Positions 10,066 through 20,104 of a stretch of 64,000 nucleotides of DNA are shown here, one piece after another. The position numbers and the translations under genes were made by a program. The notes below the pieces were generated by a model. That model had not been told where the DNA came from. It was given only the letters and a program-made list of their open reading frames with translations, and ran no database searches. Position 1 is the first letter of the stretch. Each line of letters begins with the position of its first letter. Location: positions 1,860,001 to 1,924,000 of the forward strand of contig NZ_AP025184.1 in the NCBI RefSeq assembly GCF_020886055.1, in the 5' to 3' direction. The DNA is from Flavobacterium ammoniigenes (lineage in GTDB: Bacteria > Bacteroidota > Bacteroidia > Flavobacteriales > Flavobacteriaceae).

Positions 10066-11394
10066 TTATTCGTTTTTCCAATTCAATCGATCTTGTTGAC
10101 TGTATTGCCATGGCGCACCATTATTTTCAATATTAGTCATCATAGAATTTAAAGCCATTGGAGCAGCACTTTGCTCCATTACAAGGTAGCGACGCATATC
10201 CATAATAATTGACAACGGACTAATACTTACAGGACATTCTTCTACGCAAGCATTACAAGAAGTACAGGCCCAAAGTTCCTCTGGAGTGATATAATCGTTT
10301 AACAAAGACTTGTTATCTGGAATAAAAATACCCTTATTGGCGTCAATGTTTTTACCCACTTCCTCCAAACGATCTCGGGTATCCATCATGATTTTTCGCG
10401 GAGATAATTTTTTACCCGTTTGGTTAGCCGGACAGGAAGAAGTACAACGTCCACATTCGGTACAAGTGTAAGCGTTCAACAATTGAACCCAATTCAAATC
10501 TTGTACATCACTTGCGCCAAATTTTGCAGGAGCCACTACAGTTTCGGGAGCTGCTGCAAAAGGATCGGCGTTGGGATCCATCATTAATTTAACTTCGTTG
10601 GTTACTGAGGCTAAATTATCAAATTGCCCTTCCGGATTTAAATTAGCAAAATAGGTGTTTGGAAATGCTAACAGAATATGCAAGTGTTTTGAATAATATA
10701 AGTAGTTCATGAATATCAAAATTCCTATGATATGTAACCACCAAAACAATTCCGATAATAGCATCACCAGTTCATTTGACAAACCATTAAAAAGAGGTTC
10801 TATAAACTGACTTATTGGAAATGAACCTGCTTTAATAAAATGAGAAAAACCGCCTGGGACATTTTGCAAATGCAAATCAGAGGCATTCATCAATAAAAAT
10901 AAAGTCATTAACACCACTTCGAAATACAGAATATAATTGGCATCTTTTTTTGGAGTTCCATTCAAATCAGAACTAGAAAAACGCTTTAATTGAATTACAT
11001 TTCTTCTTGTCCAAAACACGAACACCGCCACTAAAACCAATACCGCTAAAATTTCAAATGAAGCAATTAACAGATCGTAAATACTACCCAAAAAAACAAA
11101 AATTCTATGTGTTCCAAATAGCCCATCTATGATGATTTCAAGCAATTCAATATTAATGATCACAAAACCTACATACACTATAATATGAAAAAATCCTGCT
11201 ACTGGACGCTTCACCATTTTGGATTGTCCTAAAGCAATCATAGCCATATTAGACCATCTTGTTTTTGGATTATCATTTCGATCAACAGCAATACCTAAAT
11301 TGATATTTCGAACTAGTTTTTTTATGTTTAAATAAAAATAACCAAATCCTAAACTCAATATAATTGCAAATACTATATTATCTAAATAGTTCAT
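10066..11394 (-). CDS. Membrane-bound 4Fe-4S dicluster oxidoreductase subunit, HdrC-like
   Basis: A 442-residue fusion. Residues 1-245 carry about five TM helices with the look of a NarI/DsrM-type cytochrome b-like membrane domain. Residues about 310-385 hold two ferredoxin motifs, CTECGRCTSSCP and CTSCNACVEECP, each giving a 4Fe-4S site. It sits 49 bp upstream of the CCG-domain partner and directly downstream of the MCE gene (7 bp). The pair is widespread in Flavobacteriia and is inferred to transfer electrons at the inner membrane. Substrate unknown. Confidence 0.85.
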   Translation of the reverse strand: MNYLDNIVFAIILSLGFGYFYLNIKKLVRNINLGIAVDRNDNPKTRWSNMAMIALGQSKMVKRPVAGFFHIIVYVGFVIINIELLEIIIDGLFGTHRIFVFLGSIYDLLIASFEILAVLVLVAVFVFWTRRNVIQLKRFSSSDLNGTPKKDANYILYFEVVLMTLFLLMNASDLHLQNVPGGFSHFIKAGSFPISQFIEPLFNGLSNELVMLLSELFWWLHIIGILIFMNYLYYSKHLHILLAFPNTYFANLNPEGQFDNLASVTNEVKLMMDPNADPFAAAPETVVAPAKFGASDVQDLNWVQLLNAYTCTECGRCTSSCPANQTGKKLSPRKIMMDTRDRLEEVGKNIDANKGIFIPDNKSLLNDYITPEELWACTSCNACVEECPVSISPLSIIMDMRRYLVMEQSAAPMALNSMMTNIENNGAPWQYSQQDRLNWKNE

Positions 11395-11401
11395 ACTACT
11401 A

Positions 11402-12391
11402 TTATTTTTCTTTAGACTTAGCTCCTTTTACGGGTCCTACAAAAACGGAATCTTGAACAGGACTTACATAAGGTTTATTTTTTTTACCAAAAACAGAAAC
11501 ATTGATATAACGAGTAGGAAACAATCGCACATCTTGTAACAACAATTCCATTTCTTTGGTTGTTGATTTCAAATTAGAATACAACGCATCATCTTTTAAC
11601 AACTTACCAGCTGAACCTTTACCGGCATTTAAATCCAATAAAATGGCATCTACTTTAGCCAATGAAGTATTGAAGTTTTTAACTGTTTTTCCTAAATCGG
11701 CTTTAGAAATCGAATCCGAAATTTTAGCAAAATCATTAGATATTTTCTTGAAATTGGTTACAACACCTTTTAAATCAGATTTATTGTCTGTCAAAATGGA
11801 ATTCACATTGGCTGAAGCAGCATGGATTTCGACCATTGTTTTGCTTAACTCAGCTAAAGTAATCTTAAGATTTTCTTGGGATTTTTTGTCCAAAACACTA
11901 TTAACACCTTGCAATAATTTTTCTACTTCAACTAATACCGTTTCAAATTTTGCTTGTAATGGAACTAATTTTTCTTGGATGGATGCTGTTAAACTCAGTT
12001 TCAATTCACCTGACAATTCCTGGCCATCCTCTGCCAATGTTTTATTTTTAAAATCGGGTTCAATTGCAATTTGTTTTCCACCTATAAAGCCTGGCTCATA
12101 CAAAACCGCCGCACTAGTACTTGAAATAGGAAAGTCAGAAGTAATTTGCAATTCAACAACTATCGAACCATCCGTCTCATTGATTTTAATATCGTTTACT
12201 TTTCCAATAGCCAAACCATTTAATGTCACTGGAGCCGATTTAACAAGCCCTTCCACGTTGGTATAGGTTACAAAAAAGGTTTTGTAATTAGCAAACAGCG
12301 CTTTTCCTTTTAAAAAACTGTAGCCCCAAATAAACAATACTACAGAGGCTATGACTAAAACCGCTGTTTTGATTTCTCTTGATAGTTTCAA
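11402..12391 (-). CDS. MlaD/MCE-family lipid transport protein
   Basis: Inner-membrane-anchored periplasmic MCE protein of 329 residues. One N-terminal TM (residues 8-25) precedes an MCE domain (about 38-115, with VEGLVKSAPVTLNGLAIGKV), then a long helical region rich in Lys, Asn and Ser that would form the coiled-coil needle or tunnel. Such proteins move phospholipids between membranes with an MlaEF ABC transporter, whose genes are not adjacent here. The start is a TTG at 12391 with no nearby ATG. It is followed by the two Fe-S genes and preceded by the amidase gene, an order I recall as conserved in flavobacteria. Confidence 0.85.
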   Translation of the reverse strand: MKLSREIKTAVLVIASVVLFIWGYSFLKGKALFANYKTFFVTYTNVEGLVKSAPVTLNGLAIGKVNDIKINETDGSIVVELQITSDFPISSTSAAVLYEPGFIGGKQIAIEPDFKNKTLAEDGQELSGELKLSLTASIQEKLVPLQAKFETVLVEVEKLLQGVNSVLDKKSQENLKITLAELSKTMVEIHAASANVNSILTDNKSDLKGVVTNFKKISNDFAKISDSISKADLGKTVKNFNTSLAKVDAILLDLNAGKGSAGKLLKDDALYSNLKSTTKEMELLLQDVRLFPTRYINVSVFGKKNKPYVSPVQDSVFVGPVKGAKSKEK

Positions 12392-12434
12392 AATTTTATT
12401 TTTTTACAAAATTAACACTAAATAATTGACTTGC

Positions 12435-13607
12435 CTATAATTTCAATGCTTCTTGAATACTAATTTTAGTACCATTATTAAAAGCTACTAAAAACGCTGA
12501 GTTATACCCTTTCGATTTGGCCTCTTTTAACAAGTTCTTAGCTGTTTCATAATCGGATGTTTCACCAAACATATAAATAAAAGACTTTTTTAAATCAACT
12601 TTACTTATGGGTTCCAAACCTTTAAAATTCTTCGCTTCCAACGCTACTTCTTTGGGACTTACACCAATTTGAACTTTATAAATTAAAGCCGATTGCTTTT
12701 CTTTTACTGGTTCTGTTTTTTTGATGTCTTTGGTGTCAATTGCAACTTTTGGTTTCTCTTGAATCAAAGTGTCTTTAATTGGCTTAGGAACAATTCTTTT
12801 GGATGGTTTCAATTCTTTGATTGGTAAAATACCATCTCCAAAAAACTCATTTCTATAACTAATAATGGCATTAGCAATAGCTTCCGCCAATTCATATTGC
12901 CCTTCTTCTGAATTCAACAAATCTCCTTCTACTGGATTGGATACAAAGCCCATTTCGATTAACACTCTCGGCATATAGGCTTTGTGCAACACCATAAAAG
13001 GTGCTTGTTTTACTCCCCCATGACGTAATTTTTTTCCCAATTTCGCAAATTGTTCTTCAACTTTACTTGCTAAAAAAATACTGTTATCTAAAAATTCTTC
13101 TTGCATTAAGGTTAATCCCATAATTGATTCTGGCGAATTAGGATCAAAACCTTCGTATTTTTGTTTGTAATCTTTCTCTTTTGTAATTACCGAGTTTTCC
13201 TTTTTGGCCACTTCCAAATTAGACGCTAATTTGTTCAAACCCATTACATAGGTCTCAGTTCCATCGGCAGCGGTATTTTTATTAGCGTTGCAATGGATAG
13301 AAACAAAAATATCCGACTTGGCACGATTGGCAATATTAGCGCGTTCAATTAAATCGATAAAAACATCGGTATCTCGTGTATAAACAATATCAATCTTATT
13401 GGTACGCTCCAAAATTTTACCCACTTTCAATACAACTGCTAAAGCAATATTTTTTTCAATTCGGCCACTATAAACAGCGCCGTAGTCATGTGCACCATGA
13501 CCGGCATCTAATGTAACTTTAAATTTAGGATTTTGAGCTGCAATTGGCATGGAAAGTACCAATAAGAAAAAGGAGTAAACACCTATTATTTTTGTATTAA
13601 AAGACAT
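12435..13607 (-). CDS. N-acetylmuramoyl-L-alanine amidase (Amidase_3) with SPOR-like C-terminus
   Basis: Zinc amidase that cuts the bond between MurNAc and the stem peptide, used in cell separation. The 390-residue protein has a signal peptide (to about residue 24), the Amidase_3 zinc motifs DAGHGAHDYGA, SIHCNAN and LIEMGFVSN, a Lys/Pro linker (about 270-305), and a C-terminal segment of about 75 residues with the SPOR-like pattern (YKVQIGV, then GYNSAFLVAF) that targets denuded septal peptidoglycan. Start ATG at 13607, divergent from lptD with an 82-bp shared promoter region. Confidence 0.9.
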   Translation of the reverse strand: MSFNTKIIGVYSFFLLVLSMPIAAQNPKFKVTLDAGHGAHDYGAVYSGRIEKNIALAVVLKVGKILERTNKIDIVYTRDTDVFIDLIERANIANRAKSDIFVSIHCNANKNTAADGTETYVMGLNKLASNLEVAKKENSVITKEKDYKQKYEGFDPNSPESIMGLTLMQEEFLDNSIFLASKVEEQFAKLGKKLRHGGVKQAPFMVLHKAYMPRVLIEMGFVSNPVEGDLLNSEEGQYELAEAIANAIISYRNEFFGDGILPIKELKPSKRIVPKPIKDTLIQEKPKVAIDTKDIKKTEPVKEKQSALIYKVQIGVSPKEVALEAKNFKGLEPISKVDLKKSFIYMFGETSDYETAKNLLKEAKSKGYNSAFLVAFNNGTKISIQEALKL

Positions 13608-13689
13608 ATATCTGAATGTTAATTTTAATTAAATCTAGATGGTTTTAAAATATTTATTTGACTATTTTTGCCGAAAATAATATGTAAGT

Positions 13690-16425
13690 TTGGCACATCA
13701 AAAAACAAACCATATTTTTACAAAAATAGCATTTAAACCTTTGCGTACAAACTTATTTCATATCGTTTTTCTAGGCTTTTTCCTAACAATTGGATTGGGT
13801 GAAATATATGGCCAAGATATCAATAAAAAAACGACTGCAATTAGCCCCGCGAGTACTATAAAAAATTCTAAAACTAATCCTGAAAAATCCCTTGAATCAG
13901 CAACTGATAGTACATCTAGTTTGGTAAAAAAAGACAGCACTACCAAGAAACAAGCCTTTTTAGACGGAAAAGTTAAATACAAAGCCAAGGATTATACGAA
14001 GATTGATCAAAAGAAAAAACACATTATTCTATATGATAATGCCGAATTGTATTATCAAGATGTTGAATTAAAATCTGGTATTATTCTTTTGGATTATGAA
14101 AAAGACGAGGTTTATGCTGGAAGAATTAAAGATTCCGCAGGAAACTACACGCAATTCCCTAATTTCAAACAAGGCGCTAATGTCGTTGAACCGGATTCAA
14201 TTCGGTTTAATTTTAAAACTAAAAAAGCCATCATTTGGAACTCTCGTTCAGACCAAGGCGAATTCAAAATAAAAGCGGCACTTACCAAGAAGGAAAATGA
14301 TTCGGTTTATTTTTTGAAAGGGGCCCGATTTACAACTTCTAAAGATGTAGATAATCCAGAATACTATTTTCAGACTAATAAAGTGAAATTTGTACCTGGT
14401 AAAAAAGTAGTTACTGGAGTTACAAATATGGTAATTGCCAATGTACCTACTCCGATTGCCTTACCTTTTGCTTTTTTTCCAATGTCAAAAGAAACTAGTA
14501 TTTCAGGAATTTTATTACCCAGTTATAACGATTCTAATACAAGAGGTTTTTCACTTCAAAACGGAGGATATTATTTTGCTTTAAGCGACAATTATGATTT
14601 AACTGTATTAGGAGACTACTATACCAATGGAAGCTATGGGATGCGTTTTGAATCCAACTATGCCAAAAGATATAACTATCGTGGCAATGTAAATATTCGT
14701 TTTGAAAATTTAATTTCAAGCGAGAGAGGATATCCCGATTATTCCAAACAAAAAATTTATAACATCCAATGGTCTCACTCTCGAGATAGTAAAGCCAATC
14801 CAAATGCTAGTTTTTCAGCATCAGTCAATCTAGGGAGTAGTAAATATTTCAAACAATCTATCAATCAAGTCAACATAGGTTCAAATTTGAACAATACTAT
14901 GAATTCTTCGGTTTCTTATTCCAGAAACTTTGTAGGTGCAGGACCTCAGTCCAGATTATCGATAACCGCCACACATTCGCAAAATACTCAAACCGAACAA
15001 ATTGACATGACATTGCCAACGCTGCAATACAGTATAGACAGAGTTTATCCTTTTGTCAAAAAAGATGGCGTAAAAAAAGGATTTTTCAAAAACATCAATT
15101 TACAATATGATTTGAGTGCCAAAAATAGTATTTCAACCACTGATTCTTTATTTTTTAAACCTCAAATGTTTGAAAATGCAAAAGTAGGATTACAACACAG
15201 TATACCCTTGAGCACCAATTTCAAATTATTCAAATATTTTAGTGCTTCATCTTCCCTGAATTATAAAGAAGTTTGGTATACTAAAACCATCAATAAAAAT
15301 TTCGATGCTACCCAAGGAAAAGTGGTAGATACCGAAGTAAAAGGTTTTGATGCGTTTAGGACCTATTCTTTTTCTTCAAGTCTTGGAACTACAATATATG
15401 GAACATTTAATCGTGGAGCCAATAAAAAAATTCAAGCTATTAGACATGTAATGCGTCCTTCTATTTCGTATGGTTATACACCGAGTTTTGAAAAATATTA
15501 CGACACCTATGCTGCTGATGGAAGCGGAACGATGTTAAAGGAATACTCACGATTTGAAGGAGGTATTTTTGGTTCACCAAGTAGTTCTAATTCCAATAGT
15601 TTAGGATTTGATTTAAGCAATACTATTGAAGCTAAAGTAACCGATAGAGACAGCACCAAAACAGAAGCTAAAAAAGTAATGTTACTAAACAATTTAAATC
15701 TATCTACTAGTTATGATTTAAATGCAAATGGAGTAAGAACATTAGCTTGGTCACCAGTTCGAGTAAGTGGTGGTACCCAATTTTTTAATGATAAAATGAA
15801 TGTTAATTTTGGAGCTACTCTAGATCCTTATGCCATAGACAATTCCGGTAAGAGAATTAATGTGTACAATATAGACAATGGCGGAAGTTTGTTTCGTATG
15901 ACAAGCGCCAATATGACCCTTAATTATTCGCTTTCAAGCTCTGACAAAGCTAAAAAAAGTGATTCGGATCAAACCAAACGAAATGGTGGTCGAGAGGATG
16001 ATTTATTTGGAAAACCGAATTTAGGTAATGAGCAAAAAAGTTTGTTTGATGAAAACGAAGATAAAGGTGAAGACACCGTTTCTGAATTTTTTCATTCCAA
16101 ATTACCTTGGGATATGACCTTTGCTTATTCCTTAACTTATGGAAATAATAATCGTGAAAAGAAAATAATTGGCAACTCCATTATGATTTCAATTAATGCC
16201 GATTTAACTCCAAAATGGAAGACTGGAATTTCAACTGGATATGATTTTGTTCAAAAAGGTGTGACCTACACTCAAATTCGTTTTGAAAGAGATTTGTTAA
16301 GTTGGAGAATGGATTTCAATTGGTCTCCTTTTGGAACCTATGCTAATTGGGGCTTCTTTATTGGAATCAAATCTGGCGTATTGAGCGACATCAAATGGGA
16401 TAAACGAAGTACAATCATTCGATAA
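13690..16425 (+). CDS. lptD: LPS assembly outer-membrane protein LptD
   Basis: Outer-membrane beta-barrel that inserts lipopolysaccharide into the outer leaflet. The 911-residue protein has an N-terminal signal/TM, a low-complexity Ser/Thr/Lys stretch, an OstA/LptA-like jellyroll region (about 95-250) and a C-terminal barrel of about 650 residues ending in alternating aromatic strands. The frame opens with TTG at 13690, the only plausible start. A TATTTTTG box at 13663-13670 fits the Bacteroidota -7 consensus TAnnTTTG, though no clear -33 TTG accompanies it. ridA follows after 10 bp. Confidence 0.88.
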   Translation: MAHQKTNHIFTKIAFKPLRTNLFHIVFLGFFLTIGLGEIYGQDINKKTTAISPASTIKNSKTNPEKSLESATDSTSSLVKKDSTTKKQAFLDGKVKYKAKDYTKIDQKKKHIILYDNAELYYQDVELKSGIILLDYEKDEVYAGRIKDSAGNYTQFPNFKQGANVVEPDSIRFNFKTKKAIIWNSRSDQGEFKIKAALTKKENDSVYFLKGARFTTSKDVDNPEYYFQTNKVKFVPGKKVVTGVTNMVIANVPTPIALPFAFFPMSKETSISGILLPSYNDSNTRGFSLQNGGYYFALSDNYDLTVLGDYYTNGSYGMRFESNYAKRYNYRGNVNIRFENLISSERGYPDYSKQKIYNIQWSHSRDSKANPNASFSASVNLGSSKYFKQSINQVNIGSNLNNTMNSSVSYSRNFVGAGPQSRLSITATHSQNTQTEQIDMTLPTLQYSIDRVYPFVKKDGVKKGFFKNINLQYDLSAKNSISTTDSLFFKPQMFENAKVGLQHSIPLSTNFKLFKYFSASSSLNYKEVWYTKTINKNFDATQGKVVDTEVKGFDAFRTYSFSSSLGTTIYGTFNRGANKKIQAIRHVMRPSISYGYTPSFEKYYDTYAADGSGTMLKEYSRFEGGIFGSPSSSNSNSLGFDLSNTIEAKVTDRDSTKTEAKKVMLLNNLNLSTSYDLNANGVRTLAWSPVRVSGGTQFFNDKMNVNFGATLDPYAIDNSGKRINVYNIDNGGSLFRMTSANMTLNYSLSSSDKAKKSDSDQTKRNGGREDDLFGKPNLGNEQKSLFDENEDKGEDTVSEFFHSKLPWDMTFAYSLTYGNNNREKKIIGNSIMISINADLTPKWKTGISTGYDFVQKGVTYTQIRFERDLLSWRMDFNWSPFGTYANWGFFIGIKSGVLSDIKWDKRSTIIR

Positions 16426-16435
16426 ATTAATAATT

Positions 16436-16819
16436 ATGAAAAAAATACTCTTTACAGACAAAGCACCTGCTCCTATTGGCCCATATAATCAAGCCGTACT
16501 TTCAGGAAATACCTTATATACTTCAGGTCAAATTGCTATTAACCCAGCAACTGGAGATCTAGTTCTAGATTCTATAGAAATAGAAACTAAGCAAGTAATG
16601 GAAAACATGAAAGCGGTATTGGAATCTGCTGGGATGACCTTTGAAAATGTAGTTAAGTCAACCATATTCATTTCTAACATGAATGAATTTGCTACTATCA
16701 ACAGCGTTTACGGCAGTTATTTTAACGAAAAAACCGCTCCAGCTCGTGAAACGGTTCAAGTGGCATGTTTGCCAAAAAATGTAAATGTAGAAATCTCTAT
16801 GATTGCGGTTGCAAACTAA
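16436..16819 (+). CDS. ridA: RidA family enamine/imine deaminase
   Basis: Hydrolyses reactive 2-aminoacrylate and related imines released by PLP enzymes, in the cytosol as a trimer. The 127-residue length is exact for the family. The APAPIGPYNQAV start, the TSGQIAI segment, the Arg in APARETVQVACLPKN and the EISMIA end are the diagnostic motifs, including the conserved Arg that binds the substrate carboxylate. It follows lptD by 10 bp and is probably cotranscribed. Confidence 0.95.
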   Translation: MKKILFTDKAPAPIGPYNQAVLSGNTLYTSGQIAINPATGDLVLDSIEIETKQVMENMKAVLESAGMTFENVVKSTIFISNMNEFATINSVYGSYFNEKTAPARETVQVACLPKNVNVEISMIAVAN

Positions 16820-16837
16820 AATTAACTACAATTAAAC

Positions 16838-17689
16838 TTATTTATTAGCTACGTGATACGCGATCAATCCATCGATTGGTCGTCTTAACACGTTACCTAA
16901 TTTAATTTGGTATTTTTCAAAAGTCACCTCTAATTCTTCTTTTAGGTAAAAAGCAATTGAACCTACAAAATGAACAGGAACTTCTTGGTAATTATCGTAT
17001 TGTCTGATGTAATTTTTGACAAAAGATTTCATCCCTTTGTATATGATTTTTTTACAGAAAGGATCTTCTTTATGTTGGATTAAGAATTTGGCAAAAGTCG
17101 CTAGATACGCATTTGGATTAGCTTCTTTGTACAATTTGCTCTTAATGTAATCAGGTGTCATATCGTACTCTTTTTCAAATTCAACTGCCAAATGCTGCGG
17201 CATTTTATTGAAATAATACTTTCTAATTAACTCTTTTCCAAAAACATTACCACTACAATCGTCCATTATAATATAACCTAATGATTGTACTTTCTGATGC
17301 AATTCTTTTCCATCAAAATAACTGCAATTGGAACCTGTACCTAAAATACTAACAATTGCTTTCTCTCCTTTTGGAGTAGTAGCAAATACAGCTGCATATG
17401 TATCTTCCTCAACTACAACAATAGCATTAGGAAAATAGGCTTGAAAAACTTGGGAAAGAAATAATTTCATTCGTTCAGTTCCACAACCCGCACCATAAAA
17501 GAATAAATGAGTTGCCTCATTTTTATTTTGCAATATATCAAAACGATCATTCAAACGTTCAATAACTTCTTCTTCATCCAGAATTTCTGGATTCAATCCT
17601 AAGGTTTGAGTAGTAAATAAAATTTTACCACTATCATCTATAGCTATCCAATCGGCTTTGGTAGAACCACTATCAACAATTAATTTCAT
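16838..17689 (-). CDS. N-acetylglucosamine kinase-like BadF/BadG family ATPase
   Basis: Cytosolic sugar kinase of the ASKHA fold, 283 residues. Phosphate-1 loop VDSGSTKADWIAID, the central SILGTGSNC motif and a late VHFVGSIAFY adenosine-loop segment are visible. Relatives phosphorylate GlcNAc or MurNAc released in wall recycling, which would suit the muropeptide enzymes encoded nearby, but substrate is not provable from sequence. Lies upstream of the gapA-pfkA genes in the opposite direction of ridA. Confidence 0.82.
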   Translation of the reverse strand: MKLIVDSGSTKADWIAIDDSGKILFTTQTLGLNPEILDEEEVIERLNDRFDILQNKNEATHLFFYGAGCGTERMKLFLSQVFQAYFPNAIVVVEEDTYAAVFATTPKGEKAIVSILGTGSNCSYFDGKELHQKVQSLGYIIMDDCSGNVFGKELIRKYYFNKMPQHLAVEFEKEYDMTPDYIKSKLYKEANPNAYLATFAKFLIQHKEDPFCKKIIYKGMKSFVKNYIRQYDNYQEVPVHFVGSIAFYLKEELEVTFEKYQIKLGNVLRRPIDGLIAYHVANK

Positions 17690-17793
17690 CTTTTGGTTTT
17701 TTGGGTTTGTTTTGGTTTTTGGACTTTAATTTCCAATGCTCTAAAATTAAACTTTTAATAACGTTTTGGAAATAAGTAAATAGTGAAAAAACA

Positions 17794-17826
17794 AAATCCC
17801 GTTACAATAACAATAACGGGATTTTA
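17794..17826 (-). terminator. Terminator downstream of gapA
   Basis: Stem AAATCCCGTT pairs with AACGGGATTT across an 11-base loop, between the gapA stop and the start region of the sugar kinase gene on the same strand. Confidence 0.8.
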
Positions 17827-17841
17827 TTGAAAAAGTGTGTA

Positions 17842-18852
<1,011 letters not shown>

Positions 18853-18926
18853 TTAATTTTAGATTTAGTTTATTTAGTGTGATTGTTATTTTGATTTGGC
18901 TTTAAAACCAAATATTTATTTATTTT

Positions 18927-19913
18927 TTAGATGGATACAATATCAGAAACACGTAATAATTCAGAATCAATTTCTGAGTGTCCTTTAATAGCTTGCTCTA
19001 GAGGAGTCAACGTGATTTTGTCTTGATTGATTCCTGCCATAAAATTTGATTTTCCTTCTAGCAAAGACTCAACAGCTTTTACACCAAGTCTACTCGCTAA
19101 TACTCTATCAAAACAAGATGGCGAACCTCCTCTTTGCATATGACCTAAAACCGAAACTCTAACATCATATTCAGGTAAGTTAGATTCAACGTAATCTTTT
19201 AATTCAAAAACGCTTTTTCCAATTTTATCACCTTCAGCAATAACCACTATACTTGATGATTTCCCAGCTGCTTTACTCTTTTTAAGCGAGTCCAACAAAC
19301 GGTCTAGTCCCATATCTTCTTCCGGGATTAGAATCTCTTCTGCTCCAGCTCCAATACCAGCATTTAATGCAATATGTCCCGCATCTCTACCCATCACCTC
19401 AACCAAAAACAAACGGTTGTGAGAACTTGCTGTATCACGAATTTTATCAATGACTTCAACTACAGTGTTTAAAGCAGTATCGTATCCTAAAGTGTGGCTG
19501 GTTCCAAAAATATCGTTATCAATTGTACCTGGAATTCCAATTACAGGAAAGTCATATTCTGAGTTGAATAATAATGCCCCAGTAAAACTTCCGTCTCCAC
19601 CAATAACAACAAAAGCATCGATTTCAGCTTTTACCAAATTATCGTATGCTTTTTTTCTTCCTTCGGGAGTTTTAAATTCCATAGAACGAGCCGATTTTAA
19701 AATCGTACCCCCTTTATTAATAATGTTGTTCACGCTTCGAGGTCCCATTTCTTTGAAGTCACCTTCAATCATTCCTTGGTACCCTCTGTAAATACCCACA
19801 CATCCAATATTATGGAACGCACAAGTTCTTACAACTGAACGAATAGCAGCATTCATTCCTGGCGAATCACCACCAGAAGTAAGAACACCTATTTTTCTTA
19901 TTTTATTTGACAT
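18927..19913 (-). CDS. pfkA: ATP-dependent 6-phosphofructokinase
   Basis: Phosphorylates fructose-6-phosphate, the committing step of glycolysis. The 328-residue protein has the ATP loop GVLTSGGDSPGMNAAIR, GGDGSFTGA with Gly at the site that marks ATP rather than PPi use, the PGTIDNDI catalytic segment and the LGHMQRGGSPS effector/substrate segment. Start ATG at 19913. Located directly upstream of gapA on the same strand. Confidence 0.96.
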   Translation of the reverse strand: MSNKIRKIGVLTSGGDSPGMNAAIRSVVRTCAFHNIGCVGIYRGYQGMIEGDFKEMGPRSVNNIINKGGTILKSARSMEFKTPEGRKKAYDNLVKAEIDAFVVIGGDGSFTGALLFNSEYDFPVIGIPGTIDNDIFGTSHTLGYDTALNTVVEVIDKIRDTASSHNRLFLVEVMGRDAGHIALNAGIGAGAEEILIPEEDMGLDRLLDSLKKSKAAGKSSSIVVIAEGDKIGKSVFELKDYVESNLPEYDVRVSVLGHMQRGGSPSCFDRVLASRLGVKAVESLLEGKSNFMAGINQDKITLTPLEQAIKGHSEIDSELLRVSDIVSI

Positions 19914-20104
19914 TATTGTTTGTATTTGGCGCTAAATTAATAAACGCGAATTAGTTTCAAAGCGATGTATTTAATAAATTATAGAACTACTTAAAATTCA
20001 AACGTTTTCGTTAATAAGTTTTAAATTAGAGAATTAAAAATACTATTTATTTAAGAAAATGTAATAATTATGTTATATAATGATAATATTTGAATTTGGG
20101 CCCC

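Noticed and set aside
11556..12266. Long ORF of 236 codons on the + strand
   Set aside because: It is antisense to the MCE gene, has no signal or known motif, and the MCE protein on the other strand is clearly real.
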